Origin: Anaerolineae bacterium
Lineage (GTDB): Bacteria > Chloroflexota > Anaerolineae > Aggregatilineales > Phototrophicaceae
DNA length: 64,000 nucleotides
Direction: 5' to 3'
NCBI GenBank assembly: GCA_022823165.1
Contig: JAJDXR010000064.1
Location: 1-64,000 of the forward strand
The notes beneath the pieces are model-generated. The model did not search any database. It saw only the letters and a program-made list of their open reading frames with translations, and was not told the DNA's origin. Positions 9,191-18,002 of the stretch are shown one piece after another (the first letter of the stretch is position 1; the number at the start of each line of letters is the position of its first letter). The position numbers were made by a program, and so were the translations under genes.

Positions 9191-9575
9191 CAGTTTAGAA
9201 GCACTATGGCAGCGCAAGTGGCGGAGGCGCTGGCTAATAAAATTGCCTCTGCGCCCTCAAAATCACTTGGTGGTCTCAGTGGCAACATAATCTGAGTAGA
9301 AGCAACTAAAGTAATGAGAAACCGAAATCAGACTGATTGCAGGGGGCAAGCCACCGGCTCGCCCGTAGGCAGGTCTTTTGAATTGGGACGCCTTCTCTCC
9401 AATTTTTGCAGGACTTACTGGATGTTACTTGTGTCATGTTCGCACAGGGAATATCCTTGATATTCACCGTTGCTGTTTGAACACAGCTTTGTGGTTAATG
9501 TATTTCTATGTCATAGTTGCTAATTCTGATGGTAATTGTCTGCCGATGTGAAGCTCGCCCATAAAGGAGATTGCT
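9191..9575. other. Intergenic region with degenerate repeat, no gene seen
   Basis: Contains a worn REP-like palindrome at about 9343-9366 and a short motif (ATATCCTTGATATTCACC) resembling repeat ends at 16330 and 63750. AAAGGAGA at 9563-9570 is the ribosome site of the GH2 gene. A promoter for that gene presumably lies here, but I see no clear -35/-10 pair. Confidence 0.6.
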
Positions 9576-11408
9576 ATGCCCGATATCCCCCGCAGCGAAT
9601 ACCCGCGTCCGCAATTTGTCCGCGAAGATTGGCTCTGCCTGAATGGCGAATGGCAGTTCGAGACCGATCAGGGCGACAGCGGCATTCACCGCGGCTTGCC
9701 CGAACGCGAACTGAAGGACCGCATCATTGTGCCCTTCTGCCCAGAGTCGCAGCTTTCCGGCATCGGCAATCACGACTATTACAATGCCGTCTGGTATCGG
9801 CGCGCTGCGACCATTCCGCCGGCCTGGGCGGGTAAGCGTATCCTGTTGCACTTCCAGGCGGTCGATTACGACAGCACGGTCTGGGTCAACGGCCAGGGAG
9901 TCGGGCGGCACCGCGGCGGCTTCTCGCCTTTCAGCTGCGATTTGAGCGGCGTGGCGGAAGCGGGCGATGAGATTACCATCGTGCTGCGCGCCCGCGATGA
10001 CGGGCAGCGGCCGCAGCCGCGCGGCAAACAAGCGCGTAAATTCGGGCCGCAGGGCGCCATTTACGTGCGCACTACCGGTATTTGGCAGAGCGTTTGGCTC
10101 GAGCCGGCGCCGGATTTGCATTTGCGCCGCAGCCGCATCACGCCCGATTTGGCCAACCAGACCATCCGCCTTGAGCAGCCCATCAGCGGCAACGCGGCCG
10201 GCTTGCGCCTGCGGGCGACGCTCTCCGATAGCGCCGGCGACATCGTGACGGCGGAGTGCTCAGCCGAATATGACCTGGCGCCGCGGCTGGATTTGCCGAT
10301 TCCCGACGAGCGTCTCAAGCTGTGGCAAGTCGGCGATCCACATCTATACGACCTGGCGATAGAGCTGGTGGACGCGGCCGGCGTTGTGATCGACCGCGCC
10401 GCCAGTTATGCCGGCATGCGCGGCATCAGCATCGAGGGTAAAGCCATCAAGATCAATGGCAAGACGGTTTTCCAGCGGTTGGTGCTTGATCAAGGCTATT
10501 ATCCCGATGGCCTTATGACGGCGCCCAGCGATGCGGCGCTAATAGAAGATATTGAGCTGAGCATGGCGGCCGGATTCAACGGCGCGAGGCTGCATCAGAA
10601 GGTGTTTGAGGAGCGCTTCTTGTATCATGCCGATCGCCTGGGTTATATCGTCTGGGGAGAATTCGGCGATTGGGGCTGCGGCGGCGAAGGACCGCTGGAT
10701 GGCGAGCATCAGAAGCCGGGACCGGATTACATCACACAGTGGCTGGAATGCCTGGAGCGCGATTATTCGCATCCCAGCATCGTCGGCTGGTGCCCGCTCA
10801 ACGAGACCTGGCAAACGCTACTGGACTCAATCACGGACCTGGACGATGTCACGCATGGTCTTTACCTGGCCACGAAAGCCATGGACAGCACGCGTCCGGT
10901 GCTGGATACCTCCGGTTATTCGCACCGCGTACCGGGCGCTGATGTCTACGACAGCCATGACTATACGCAAGACCCAGAGGCGTTTCGCGCGCGTCACGCC
11001 GGTTTGGCGCGTGGCGAGCCCTTTCTCAATGACGCCACCGGCTGGGGATTGCCCGCGCGCCTGGTGGGCGATATTCGCTGGTCGATACCCTATAAGGGGC
11101 AGCCATATTTCGTCAGCGAATTCGGCGGCATCTGGTGGAATCCCGATGTCAAGGAAGGTGAAGATTCCTGGGGTTATGGCGAACGGCCGGCTGACCTGGA
11201 CGAATTCTACGACCGCTTCGAAAAGCTCTGCGCCATCTTGCTGGACGATGTCAATATGTTTGGCTATTGCTATACGCAATTGACGGACATCCTCCAGGAG
11301 CAGAATGGCATCTACCGCTACGACCGCAGCCAGAAGTTCGATCTGGCGCGGATAAAGGCGGCGCAGCGGAAACCGGCCGCCATTGAACTGGCTGATACGG
11401 CGGAGTAG
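9576..11408 (+). CDS. Glycoside hydrolase family 2 protein
   Basis: A 610-residue beta-glycosidase-type protein. The N-terminal jelly-roll sugar-binding domain has the usual LNGEWQF start and a WVNGQGVGRHRGGF segment. An Ig-like domain follows, then a TIM barrel. The acid/base is Glu410 in CPLNETW and the nucleophile is Glu515 in VSEFGG, as in GH2 retaining enzymes (galactosidase, glucuronidase and mannosidase families). There is no signal peptide, so it probably acts on imported oligosaccharides. AAAGGAGA lies just upstream of ATG 9576. It ends 5 bp before the convergent sugar-transport operon, which may supply its substrate. Specificity cannot be told from the motifs. Confidence 0.92.
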   Translation: MPDIPRSEYPRPQFVREDWLCLNGEWQFETDQGDSGIHRGLPERELKDRIIVPFCPESQLSGIGNHDYYNAVWYRRAATIPPAWAGKRILLHFQAVDYDSTVWVNGQGVGRHRGGFSPFSCDLSGVAEAGDEITIVLRARDDGQRPQPRGKQARKFGPQGAIYVRTTGIWQSVWLEPAPDLHLRRSRITPDLANQTIRLEQPISGNAAGLRLRATLSDSAGDIVTAECSAEYDLAPRLDLPIPDERLKLWQVGDPHLYDLAIELVDAAGVVIDRAASYAGMRGISIEGKAIKINGKTVFQRLVLDQGYYPDGLMTAPSDAALIEDIELSMAAGFNGARLHQKVFEERFLYHADRLGYIVWGEFGDWGCGGEGPLDGEHQKPGPDYITQWLECLERDYSHPSIVGWCPLNETWQTLLDSITDLDDVTHGLYLATKAMDSTRPVLDTSGYSHRVPGADVYDSHDYTQDPEAFRARHAGLARGEPFLNDATGWGLPARLVGDIRWSIPYKGQPYFVSEFGGIWWNPDVKEGEDSWGYGERPADLDEFYDRFEKLCAILLDDVNMFGYCYTQLTDILQEQNGIYRYDRSQKFDLARIKAAQRKPAAIELADTAE

Positions 11409-11413
11409 TCGGC

Positions 11414-12247
11414 TCAGCCCTTTAGCGAGCCCAGCGTCAAGCCCTTGACGATGTACTTCTGCGCGATGACGGCGAAGCAGAGCATCGGCGCGACAGCCAC
11501 GATGGACGCCGCGGACATCTGTCCCCAGTTGATCGAGGTATAGCCGCGGAAGGACGCCACGGCTACGGTGATGGTCTGGGCTTCGGCGAAGGTCAGCGAC
11601 AGGGCGATGGTCAGTTCATTCCAAATCCAGATGGCGGTTAATATAGCGGTGGCGGCGATGCCCGGCGCGGCCATGGGGATATAGACATGCCTCAGCGCGC
11701 CGAGGTGATTGCAGCCGTCGATCTTCGAGGCGTCGTCCAGTTCGCCCGGCACCTCCTTGAAGAAGCTGCGGATCAGCCAGACGGCGAAAGGCAGCGAATG
11801 CACCTGGTACACCAACGCCAGGCCAATGTGGGTGTCGTACCAGCCGATGCGCTGAAATAGCGCGAACATAGGAATGATGAAGAGGAATTCCGGCAGCATG
11901 TAAGCCAGCAGCAGCCAGACGCCGAAGAGCTTTTGGCCGCGGAAGCGAAAGCGATGGATGCCGTAAGCCGTGAAGATGGCGATGATAATGGCGATGCTGA
12001 CGCCCAGCGCCGTCACGTATACCGAATTCAAGAAGGCTTCGACGAAGCCGGGGCGATCCAGCAGCGCCAGAAAGTGATCGGCGATGGGCTGGAAGAGCAG
12101 CTTGGGCGGCAGGGCGAAGGCGTCCCGCTGCGACTTCAGGGCAACGCTCAGCAGCCAGAGGATGGGGAAGAGCGTGAGCAGGATGGCCGCCAGCGAAATC
12201 AGATAAGCCAGCAGCCGCTCGAGCTGTTCGCGCCGCGTGTTCCGCAT
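11414..12247 (-). CDS. Carbohydrate ABC transporter permease, MalG-like
   Basis: A 277-residue inner-membrane permease with six predicted helices. The cytoplasmic EAA-type loop reads DDASKIDGCNHLGALRHV..P, which docks the ATPase. It forms the heterodimer partner of the MalF-like permease 2 bp upstream and takes substrate from the binding protein at 13240. No ATPase gene is adjacent, so a shared MsmX/MsiK-type ATPase encoded elsewhere probably powers it. The C-terminus ends in the GLTLGSLKG type tail common in this family. Confidence 0.93.
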   Translation of the reverse strand: MRNTRREQLERLLAYLISLAAILLTLFPILWLLSVALKSQRDAFALPPKLLFQPIADHFLALLDRPGFVEAFLNSVYVTALGVSIAIIIAIFTAYGIHRFRFRGQKLFGVWLLLAYMLPEFLFIIPMFALFQRIGWYDTHIGLALVYQVHSLPFAVWLIRSFFKEVPGELDDASKIDGCNHLGALRHVYIPMAAPGIAATAILTAIWIWNELTIALSLTFAEAQTITVAVASFRGYTSINWGQMSAASIVAVAPMLCFAVIAQKYIVKGLTLGSLKG

Positions 12248-12249
12248 GG

Positions 12250-13119
12250 CTAATCGGCCTCCATGCGTTCTTCCAGGCGCATATAAATCAGGCTGATCGC
12301 CAGGACGATGACCGAGAAGATGACCATGACGGTCATGGCTTCGCTCATCTGCAAAAAGCTGAAAGCTTTGCGGTAAGCCATGGTCTGCATGACTTCAGTG
12401 GCGATTTGCGGCCCCCCTCCGGTCGTGCCGAAGATGATGTCGAAGACCTTGAGCGTATCAATGGTGCGGAAGATCAGCACGGTGAAAAGCACCGGGCGCA
12501 GCATGGGCAGCTTGACGCGAAAGAAGGTCTGCAGGCTGCCGGCGCCGTCCACCCGCGCCGCTTCAATCGGCTCTTGCGGCAGGCTCTGCAAGCCGGCCAG
12601 TACGATGATGAAGACAAAAGCTGTTTGCCACCAGGCGTCGACCATGATGACGGTCGCCATGGCTGTTGAGGTCGCGCCAAAGAAAGGCGAGGGCGGCAAG
12701 CCCAGCAGCCCCAGGGCGTAGTTGACGATACCCAGCATGGGATCCAGCACGATCTTGGACATCAGCGCCACGATGATGCCGGAGACCATCAAGGGCGTCA
12801 GCAGCAAGGTGCGGATGACGCTGGCGCCGAATTGCAGGCGATCCACCACCACCGCCAGCCCGATGCCGAGCACGAGCTCCAGCGAGGTCGCCGCCACGGC
12901 GAAGAGGAAGGTCTGATACAACACCTGCCAAAACTCGGCGCTGCTGAAGAGATCAATGTAGTTGGCCAAGCCGATGAAATCGAAGCGATTGCCCCAATTC
13001 CAGTTGAAGAAGCTGAGGACCAAGGAATAGACAGCCGGGTAGAGCGAGGTCAGCGCCAGGATGAGGACGGCCGGCGCGATCAGAAAATAGACGACACGGT
13101 TGCGAGCGGCTGCGGGCAC
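12250..13119 (-). CDS. Carbohydrate ABC transporter permease, MalF-like
   Basis: A 289-residue membrane permease with a hydrophobic N-terminal helix, a periplasmic loop and the EAA-type motif EAARVDGAGSLQTFFRV. The start is a GTG at 13119 with GAGG six bases upstream. Two bases separate it from the following MalG-like gene, so the two are translated together. It belongs with the substrate-binding protein gene, from which it is separated by a REP-like palindrome pair that may modulate mRNA processing and lower permease expression relative to the binding protein. Confidence 0.93.
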   Translation of the reverse strand: MPAAARNRVVYFLIAPAVLILALTSLYPAVYSLVLSFFNWNWGNRFDFIGLANYIDLFSSAEFWQVLYQTFLFAVAATSLELVLGIGLAVVVDRLQFGASVIRTLLLTPLMVSGIIVALMSKIVLDPMLGIVNYALGLLGLPPSPFFGATSTAMATVIMVDAWWQTAFVFIIVLAGLQSLPQEPIEAARVDGAGSLQTFFRVKLPMLRPVLFTVLIFRTIDTLKVFDIIFGTTGGGPQIATEVMQTMAYRKAFSFLQMSEAMTVMVIFSVIVLAISLIYMRLEERMEAD

Positions 13120-13144
13120 GGGAGACCTCAGCGATTATGCAAAC

Positions 13145-13210
13145 GGGTCAGCCAATGGCTGACCCCTACAAGCTAATGGCGAATTGTAGGGGCGACCCAT
13201 TGGGTCGCCC
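13145..13210. repeat. REP-like palindrome pair
   Basis: Two facing palindromes: 13145-13170 (GGGTCAGCC / GGCTGACCCCTAC) and 13185-13210 (GTAGGGGCGACCC / GGGTCGCCC). The pair sits inside the sugar transport operon, between the binding-protein gene and the permease genes. In this position a stable hairpin could protect the upstream mRNA, as BIME elements do in enterobacteria; that role is inference. Confidence 0.85.
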
Positions 13211-13239
13211 GCGAAGCAGGTAACAGAAAACCGGCTTCC

Positions 13240-14577
13240 CTACCCATCCATATCCAGAATGCGCTGCTGCGCTTTGGCGGTGGCGTCGGCGGGCGCCATG
13301 CCGCCGTACATATCCTGGATGGCGTCGACGATGACCAGGGCGTATTCACTCCAGCCTTCACGGAAGACGACCGTCGTGCGCGAGGTCTGCATGGCTTCCA
13401 GCACGGTATCGACATAAAGCGGATTCAGCGCGTCGACATACTCGGCTTTGTCCCAGGTCGAGACGCGCGCCGCGCCGCCGTGGTAAGCGCCGATCACGGG
13501 CTCGACGGCTTTGCTGGTCATCCACTGGATGAAGTACCAGGCCGCTTCAGGATTTTGCGAATTGGCGGGGATGCCGATGCCCCACATCCAGTGGCCCGTC
13601 CAGGAAGCGCCGCCCGCTTCGACCGGCGGCATAACGGCGTAACCGGTCTTGCCGGCGACGGCCGATGCCTCAGGGTCTTCAAAGCCGGGTCCAAACAAGC
13701 TGGCGTCGAGGAAGAAGCCGGCGCGCCCTTGCTGGAAGAGCAGGCTGGCGTCGGACCAATCGAGGGCTTGCACGTTGATGGGACCGGCCGACATCAAGCC
13801 GGCGTAATGCGACAGACCGGCGGTGACGCGCTCGTCGGTCAGTTGCGGCGCCGACCAATCGCCGTCGAACCAGACGTTGTGGGGCAGGTTCATTTCCGCT
13901 TCGCCCCAGTTATTGAAGACCATGCCGGTGACTGTGTCCATGATGGTGTGCGAGCGGATGCCGCGCATGACGGCGCCGGCGACCGTGCCGCCGCTGGCCT
14001 CGGAGATGCTATGCGCCGCTTCGATTAAGCCGCCCATGGTATCGGGGATTTCGCCGTCGAGGTATTCATCAATGATGTCCTGATTCCAGAACAGGGTATA
14101 GGCTTCAAAGGAGACGGGAATGGCGTAATCTTGGGCGTCCATATCGCCGGGCGGGTATTGCGTCGCTTGGGTGAAGCCGGCCGGGAAATCGGCGAAGTCG
14201 TAGTCAGCGGCGGTCATGTGGTCGTCGTTGATGAAGGGGCTGAGCGGATGGATTAGGCCGTTGCTCCACTGGGTGAAGGCGGTTGAATCCATCGGCACCA
14301 TGTAGACATCCATGACGCCTTCATCGGCGCGCAGGGCGACTTCCATGCGGTCGAAATAGAGATTTTCGGCGAGAGCTTCGACATTGACGGTGATGCCGGT
14401 GGCGGCTTCAAATTCGTCCATGACGCTGCGCATGCCGTCCAGCACCGGGTGCTCCGGCATTAGAATGGTGATTTCGCTGCCGGCGAACTGCATCCAGTCG
14501 AGATCGCCGTTGGCTTGCACAGCGGGCGCGATACAGATGACCAACAACAGAATTGCTACTAAGGCTTTCTTGAACAT
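13240..14577 (-). CDS. Sugar ABC transporter substrate-binding protein (family 1)
   Basis: A 445-residue secreted binding protein. The start at ATG 14577 has GAGGAG upstream and gives a classical signal peptide (MFKK, hydrophobic core, AVQA cleavage region). The mature part begins with ITILMPEHPVLDG and a Glu-rich linker typical of MalE-like proteins (cluster B), with FEAATGITVNVE and a C-terminal GEAEW-type ligand region. It delivers a mono- or oligosaccharide to the two downstream permeases. No lipobox Cys is visible. The ligand is unknown; the neighbouring GH2 and enolase-superfamily genes suggest a plant or algal sugar or uronate. Confidence 0.92.
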   Translation of the reverse strand: MFKKALVAILLLVICIAPAVQANGDLDWMQFAGSEITILMPEHPVLDGMRSVMDEFEAATGITVNVEALAENLYFDRMEVALRADEGVMDVYMVPMDSTAFTQWSNGLIHPLSPFINDDHMTAADYDFADFPAGFTQATQYPPGDMDAQDYAIPVSFEAYTLFWNQDIIDEYLDGEIPDTMGGLIEAAHSISEASGGTVAGAVMRGIRSHTIMDTVTGMVFNNWGEAEMNLPHNVWFDGDWSAPQLTDERVTAGLSHYAGLMSAGPINVQALDWSDASLLFQQGRAGFFLDASLFGPGFEDPEASAVAGKTGYAVMPPVEAGGASWTGHWMWGIGIPANSQNPEAAWYFIQWMTSKAVEPVIGAYHGGAARVSTWDKAEYVDALNPLYVDTVLEAMQTSRTTVVFREGWSEYALVIVDAIQDMYGGMAPADATAKAQQRILDMDG

Positions 14578-14642
14578 GGTTTTCTCCTCAGGCTGATTGA
14601 ACAAAATCACTGACGGTTGTCAGCGTGATTCCATAACTGCTG

Positions 14643-15686
14643 TCAAAGCGTCACGCCTTCGTAGGCCGCTTCGACATTGGCGCGCACTTGATCGGCGAAA
14701 GTTAGGTCAATTTCCGCATCATGAAAGATACCGTACCACAAACCGGCTTGCCGCACGAATTGGCGCATATTCAGCAGCGCGTGTGAGACATCGTCCCAGC
14801 TGACGCCCATGGCTTCGGGCCGGATATCGACGCCGGCGCGCACGATGGCGTCCAGCATTTCCTGCGCCCGGTCATCGTGCAGCAGCGAGCCGACATAGAT
14901 GCCCAGGCAAACCGGCTGCCCGTGGATGAACTTCACCCCGGTGTTATATTCCAGCGCGTAGAAGAGGAAGTGATCGGCGCCTTCAATGGGGCGCGGATTC
15001 CAGCCAAAGTTGTGGAAAGCCGCGCCGCCCCAGCGATTGGCGGTCATCAGCGCGCGGATGCCGGCTTCGTTCACGTCGCGGATGTCGTCCAGGGCGTCCA
15101 TCACTGTGGTCATGACGGCCTGCGCTTCATCGACCATGGCTTGGTCGTAGGGCCACTTGTCTTCGACCTGGCCGCGGTCGCGGGCATAGCGCCAATCGGC
15201 ATGGGCAGTGTGATAACAGAGGATCTCGCAGATGCCGGCGCGGTTCACCAGCGGCGGCGCATTCTGGATGATGTCGTAGTCTACGTAGACCGCCTCGGGC
15301 ACAGCCCAGCAGACGTAACGCACATTGCCCTGGAAGCGCAATCCGGCGCGATGGCCAAAAGCGGCGTTGACGGACATTGAGGTCGGTACCTGGAAAAGCG
15401 GCAGCTGCAGAGACCAGGCGAAGTATTTGGCGACATCAAGCGCTTGCCCGCCGCCGAGGCCGATGATTGAGCGGCAGCGCGGCAGCTTGGCTGCTTCGTC
15501 TTTTAGTTCGTCGCCGTCGATGGTTGAGACCAGATAGGGTCCGGCGACATTGTCGTCGAAGTGGTGGGCGAAGAGCTGCCACAGGTCGGGCATGGTCACC
15601 ACCAGATAGGGCTGGTGGGCGATATTGGGCAGCTCGGCGATCAGGTTGCGCCCGAAAATAGTGGTGAAGCCGGGGCGATCAAACAT
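14643..15686 (-). CDS. Glycerol-1-phosphate dehydrogenase-like (AraM/EgsA, Fe-ADH superfamily)
   Basis: A 347-residue NAD(P)-dependent metal-containing dehydrogenase. GLGGGQALDVAK (residues 76-87) is the dinucleotide motif of the glycerol-dehydrogenase/dehydroquinate-synthase superfamily. The following VPTSMSVNAAFGHRAG and a metal-ligand stretch EILCYHTAHADW resemble AraM/G1P dehydrogenases. It is the first gene of the sugar operon, 65 bp upstream of the binding protein. Substrate is uncertain; a sugar-alcohol phosphate or sugar oxidation in the pathway is as likely as sn-glycerol-1-phosphate synthesis. Confidence 0.82.
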   Translation of the reverse strand: MFDRPGFTTIFGRNLIAELPNIAHQPYLVVTMPDLWQLFAHHFDDNVAGPYLVSTIDGDELKDEAAKLPRCRSIIGLGGGQALDVAKYFAWSLQLPLFQVPTSMSVNAAFGHRAGLRFQGNVRYVCWAVPEAVYVDYDIIQNAPPLVNRAGICEILCYHTAHADWRYARDRGQVEDKWPYDQAMVDEAQAVMTTVMDALDDIRDVNEAGIRALMTANRWGGAAFHNFGWNPRPIEGADHFLFYALEYNTGVKFIHGQPVCLGIYVGSLLHDDRAQEMLDAIVRAGVDIRPEAMGVSWDDVSHALLNMRQFVRQAGLWYGIFHDAEIDLTFADQVRANVEAAYEGVTL

Positions 15687-15779
15687 TTTGCCTCCTTTAT
15701 TGTGAGTGAGCCGAGTGAGACTATGAAAATTGAGACGACTTCACTATCTTGTAACTATACGACACTGCGCTCAAAGAGC

Positions 15780-16115
15780 AAGTTCGGGCGCTGGCCGGGA
15801 GTGTCTATTGTAGTGGATGCGGTTTCCCTTAGATCGAAAGAAAAATCTCAGTGCCGGCGGGCAGTGTCTACGCGCCCCTCAGTAGATGCAAGTAAGTCAT
15901 GCAAATTTCAAAGCATCGGGTCAGCCAAGGCTGACCCCACAGGGTTCAAGATAAAGTCGAAAGTTGTAGGGGCGGGCCTTGGCTCGCCCACGCAAACACG
16001 AAAATCCGCTATTTTGTGATGATGTATCTATATTCTCATTACTTACTCGCACTTACTTCTGTGCCTCTGTGGTGAATTAACCTGTGCCAAGCTCGGAATT
16101 CAGGAAATATCCACC
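15780..16115. repeat. Composite dispersed repeat region
   Basis: Three known blocks are stacked. 15797-15860 matches 58568-58640 (GTGGATGCGGTTT core). 15883-15993 is the inverted copy of 208-316 and includes two REP-like palindromes. About 16050-16115 (TGCCTCTGTGGTGAATTAACC, then CAAGCTCGG) matches 58640-58694. The gap to 16466 also has a single REP-like palindrome at 16274-16298 and the motif ATATTCACCACTCCCC near 16330. No gene is seen between 15687 and 16466. Confidence 0.8.
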
Positions 16116-16454
16116 AAGATAGACACACCCCGCTGGCGGGAGTGGTTCTTCCGCGGAGACTCGGAAGCAAAGCCAAGAAAGGTGTGCAACAGCTAATGGT
16201 AGGGCCTAAGGACGCTGGCGGTCAGTTTCTAGGCGATCCTGCGAATCGCCCGATGTTGTAATCGCGAGTCTGCGGGTGACCCACCGGGTCGCCCCTACGA
16301 GTCTCGACGTGAAGGGAATTGTATACGCGATATTCACCACTCCCCAAGGATTTACTTGATTGAGTTTCAGCTCGATTAGTAATAGACTGATACCTAGATG
16401 CCAGTCGTTGCGCTGTATTTTATATCGAATCTGACTGGCATTTTGACCGTAATG

Positions 16455-16469
16455 AGGAGGAGTACCGTG
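16455..16469 (+). promoter_or_regulatory. Strong ribosome binding site deciding a GTG start
   Basis: AGGAGGAG at 16455-16462 ends four bases before GTG 16467. An in-frame ATG at 16452 overlaps this site and therefore cannot use it. The GTG is the likely true start and leaves a compact signal peptide. Confidence 0.8.
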
Positions 16470-17921
16470 CAAAGTTTCGCCAACCGCAACCAGCGGGTTT
16501 TCCCGCTAACCGTATTGCTGCTTGTTCTTCTGTTAGCTTTGCCCATGTCCGCGGACGCGCAGGCTACAATGGACGAAAGCGTATTCGCCAGCGTCCGCGT
16601 CTATGAAGGCGTCGACCCAGCCGATCAAAATGAGATTGCGCGCCTGACGGCTGCGGGTTTCTTGCCGATTATGCGCGAGAGCGATGGCTTCGTCGGCTAT
16701 TATCTGCTGCCGGCGGGGGATATGCTGGCGGCGGTCAGCTTGTTCGACTCGGCTGAGCAAGCCTCGGCATCCAATGAGAAGGCTCGCGAATTCGTCGCCG
16801 AATCCTTGTCGCCCTTTTTGCCCAATCCGCCTACTATCGTCGAGGGCACGATCGATGTGATGTACGTGGCCGGTGAGGACGATATGATGATGGACGACGG
16901 CATGGGCTCGCTCTACGCCTCGCTGCGCATTTACGACAACGCCGATCTCGAAAACCGTGAAGAGGACAGCAATACGGTGCGGGCGCATTTTTTGCCCGCT
17001 CTAATCGAGGTGGGCGGGCTCGTCAGCTATTTCACGCTAAACGACCACGTGGATACTGTCGCCGCGCTAAACGTCTACGACTCTAAGGCGACGGCGCTGG
17101 AAGCTAACGACCTGGCCGCCGCCTTTGTTGCCGAACATGCGGCGAATAGGCTGCCCGATACCCCCTTGCGCATTAACGGTCAACTGGGGGTGGCGGCGCA
17201 TGCCGATGTTCATGATGGCATTAATCTGATTGACGACATGACCGCTGGCAGTGTCTTCGCCAGCGTCCGCGTTTACGCTGGCGTCGACCCGGCTGATCAA
17301 GACGAGATCGCGCGCCGGACCGACGCAGGATTCTTGCCCATCATGCGCGAGAGCCAGGGCTTTGTCGGCTACTTACTGCTGCCGGCTGGAGAGAGGCTGT
17401 CGGCGATCAGCTTGTTCGATTCAGCCGAGCAAGCCTCGGCATCGGCCGAAAAGGCGCGGGAATTCGTCGCCGAGAATCTGACGCCGCTGCTGCCAAACGC
17501 GCCGACGGCCTTTGAAGGTCGCTTGTCGATCGACCTGGTCAACGCTCCGAGCGCTGCGGATGCTGTCCCCAGGGATGGCGCGCTCTATGCCAGCATACGT
17601 TTCTATGAAGGATTCGACCTGCAACACTTCAATGAAGCCAATGACCTGGCCATCGCGCACCTGGTGCCGGCGCTGCAAGAATTGGGCGGCTTATTCGCGC
17701 AATTCGCTTTGAATGACGGCGAGGACACGGTGATAGGCATCAGCGTTTTCGATAACGAAGAAGCGGCATTGGCGTCAAATGACGTCGGCAAAGCCTTCAC
17801 CATGGAATATTTTTCGGAATGGGCGCCCAATCCCCCGAGCGGCGTTTCAGGCAAGCTGGCGGTAGCGGCGCTGGCTGAGGTCAGCATGGGTGAGAATCTG
17901 GTCGGCGCGATGATGGAGTAA
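16467..17921 (+). CDS. Secreted protein with four ABM-like repeats in ABAB order
   Basis: A 484-residue exported protein. Residues 1-32 form a signal peptide ending SADAQA. Four related units of about 97 residues follow (39-134, 148-245, 262-359, 372-470). Each starts with a strand like SVFASVRVYEG, and each has a conserved FxxxVG/GG turn, a LFDS or VYDS strand and a helix of the KAREFVAE type. Units 1 and 3 are near-identical, and units 2 and 4 resemble each other, so a two-unit block was duplicated. The pattern suits ferredoxin-like alpha/beta barrels of the antibiotic-biosynthesis-monooxygenase type, with pairs of units replacing the usual dimer. No catalytic role can be assigned. It is followed by a clear terminator. 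Confidence 0.85.
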   Translation: MQSFANRNQRVFPLTVLLLVLLLALPMSADAQATMDESVFASVRVYEGVDPADQNEIARLTAAGFLPIMRESDGFVGYYLLPAGDMLAAVSLFDSAEQASASNEKAREFVAESLSPFLPNPPTIVEGTIDVMYVAGEDDMMMDDGMGSLYASLRIYDNADLENREEDSNTVRAHFLPALIEVGGLVSYFTLNDHVDTVAALNVYDSKATALEANDLAAAFVAEHAANRLPDTPLRINGQLGVAAHADVHDGINLIDDMTAGSVFASVRVYAGVDPADQDEIARRTDAGFLPIMRESQGFVGYLLLPAGERLSAISLFDSAEQASASAEKAREFVAENLTPLLPNAPTAFEGRLSIDLVNAPSAADAVPRDGALYASIRFYEGFDLQHFNEANDLAIAHLVPALQELGGLFAQFALNDGEDTVIGISVFDNEEAALASNDVGKAFTMEYFSEWAPNPPSGVSGKLAVAALAEVSMGENLVGAMME

Positions 17922-17958
17922 CCGGCGGGAAATGCGCCTGTGCTGTGGATGTGATATG

Positions 17959-17990
17959 AAAAGAGCGTACCGTCTGGCGCGCTCTTTTTT
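17959..17990 (+). terminator. Intrinsic terminator
   Basis: AAAAGAGCG (17959-17967) pairs perfectly with CGCTCTTTT (17980-17988) across a 12-base loop, and a run of T follows. It lies 37 bp after the repeat-protein gene. The AAAA side also makes it usable from the opposite strand for the convergent Fic gene. Confidence 0.88.
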
Positions 17991-18002
17991 GTAATCTCGC
18001 CA

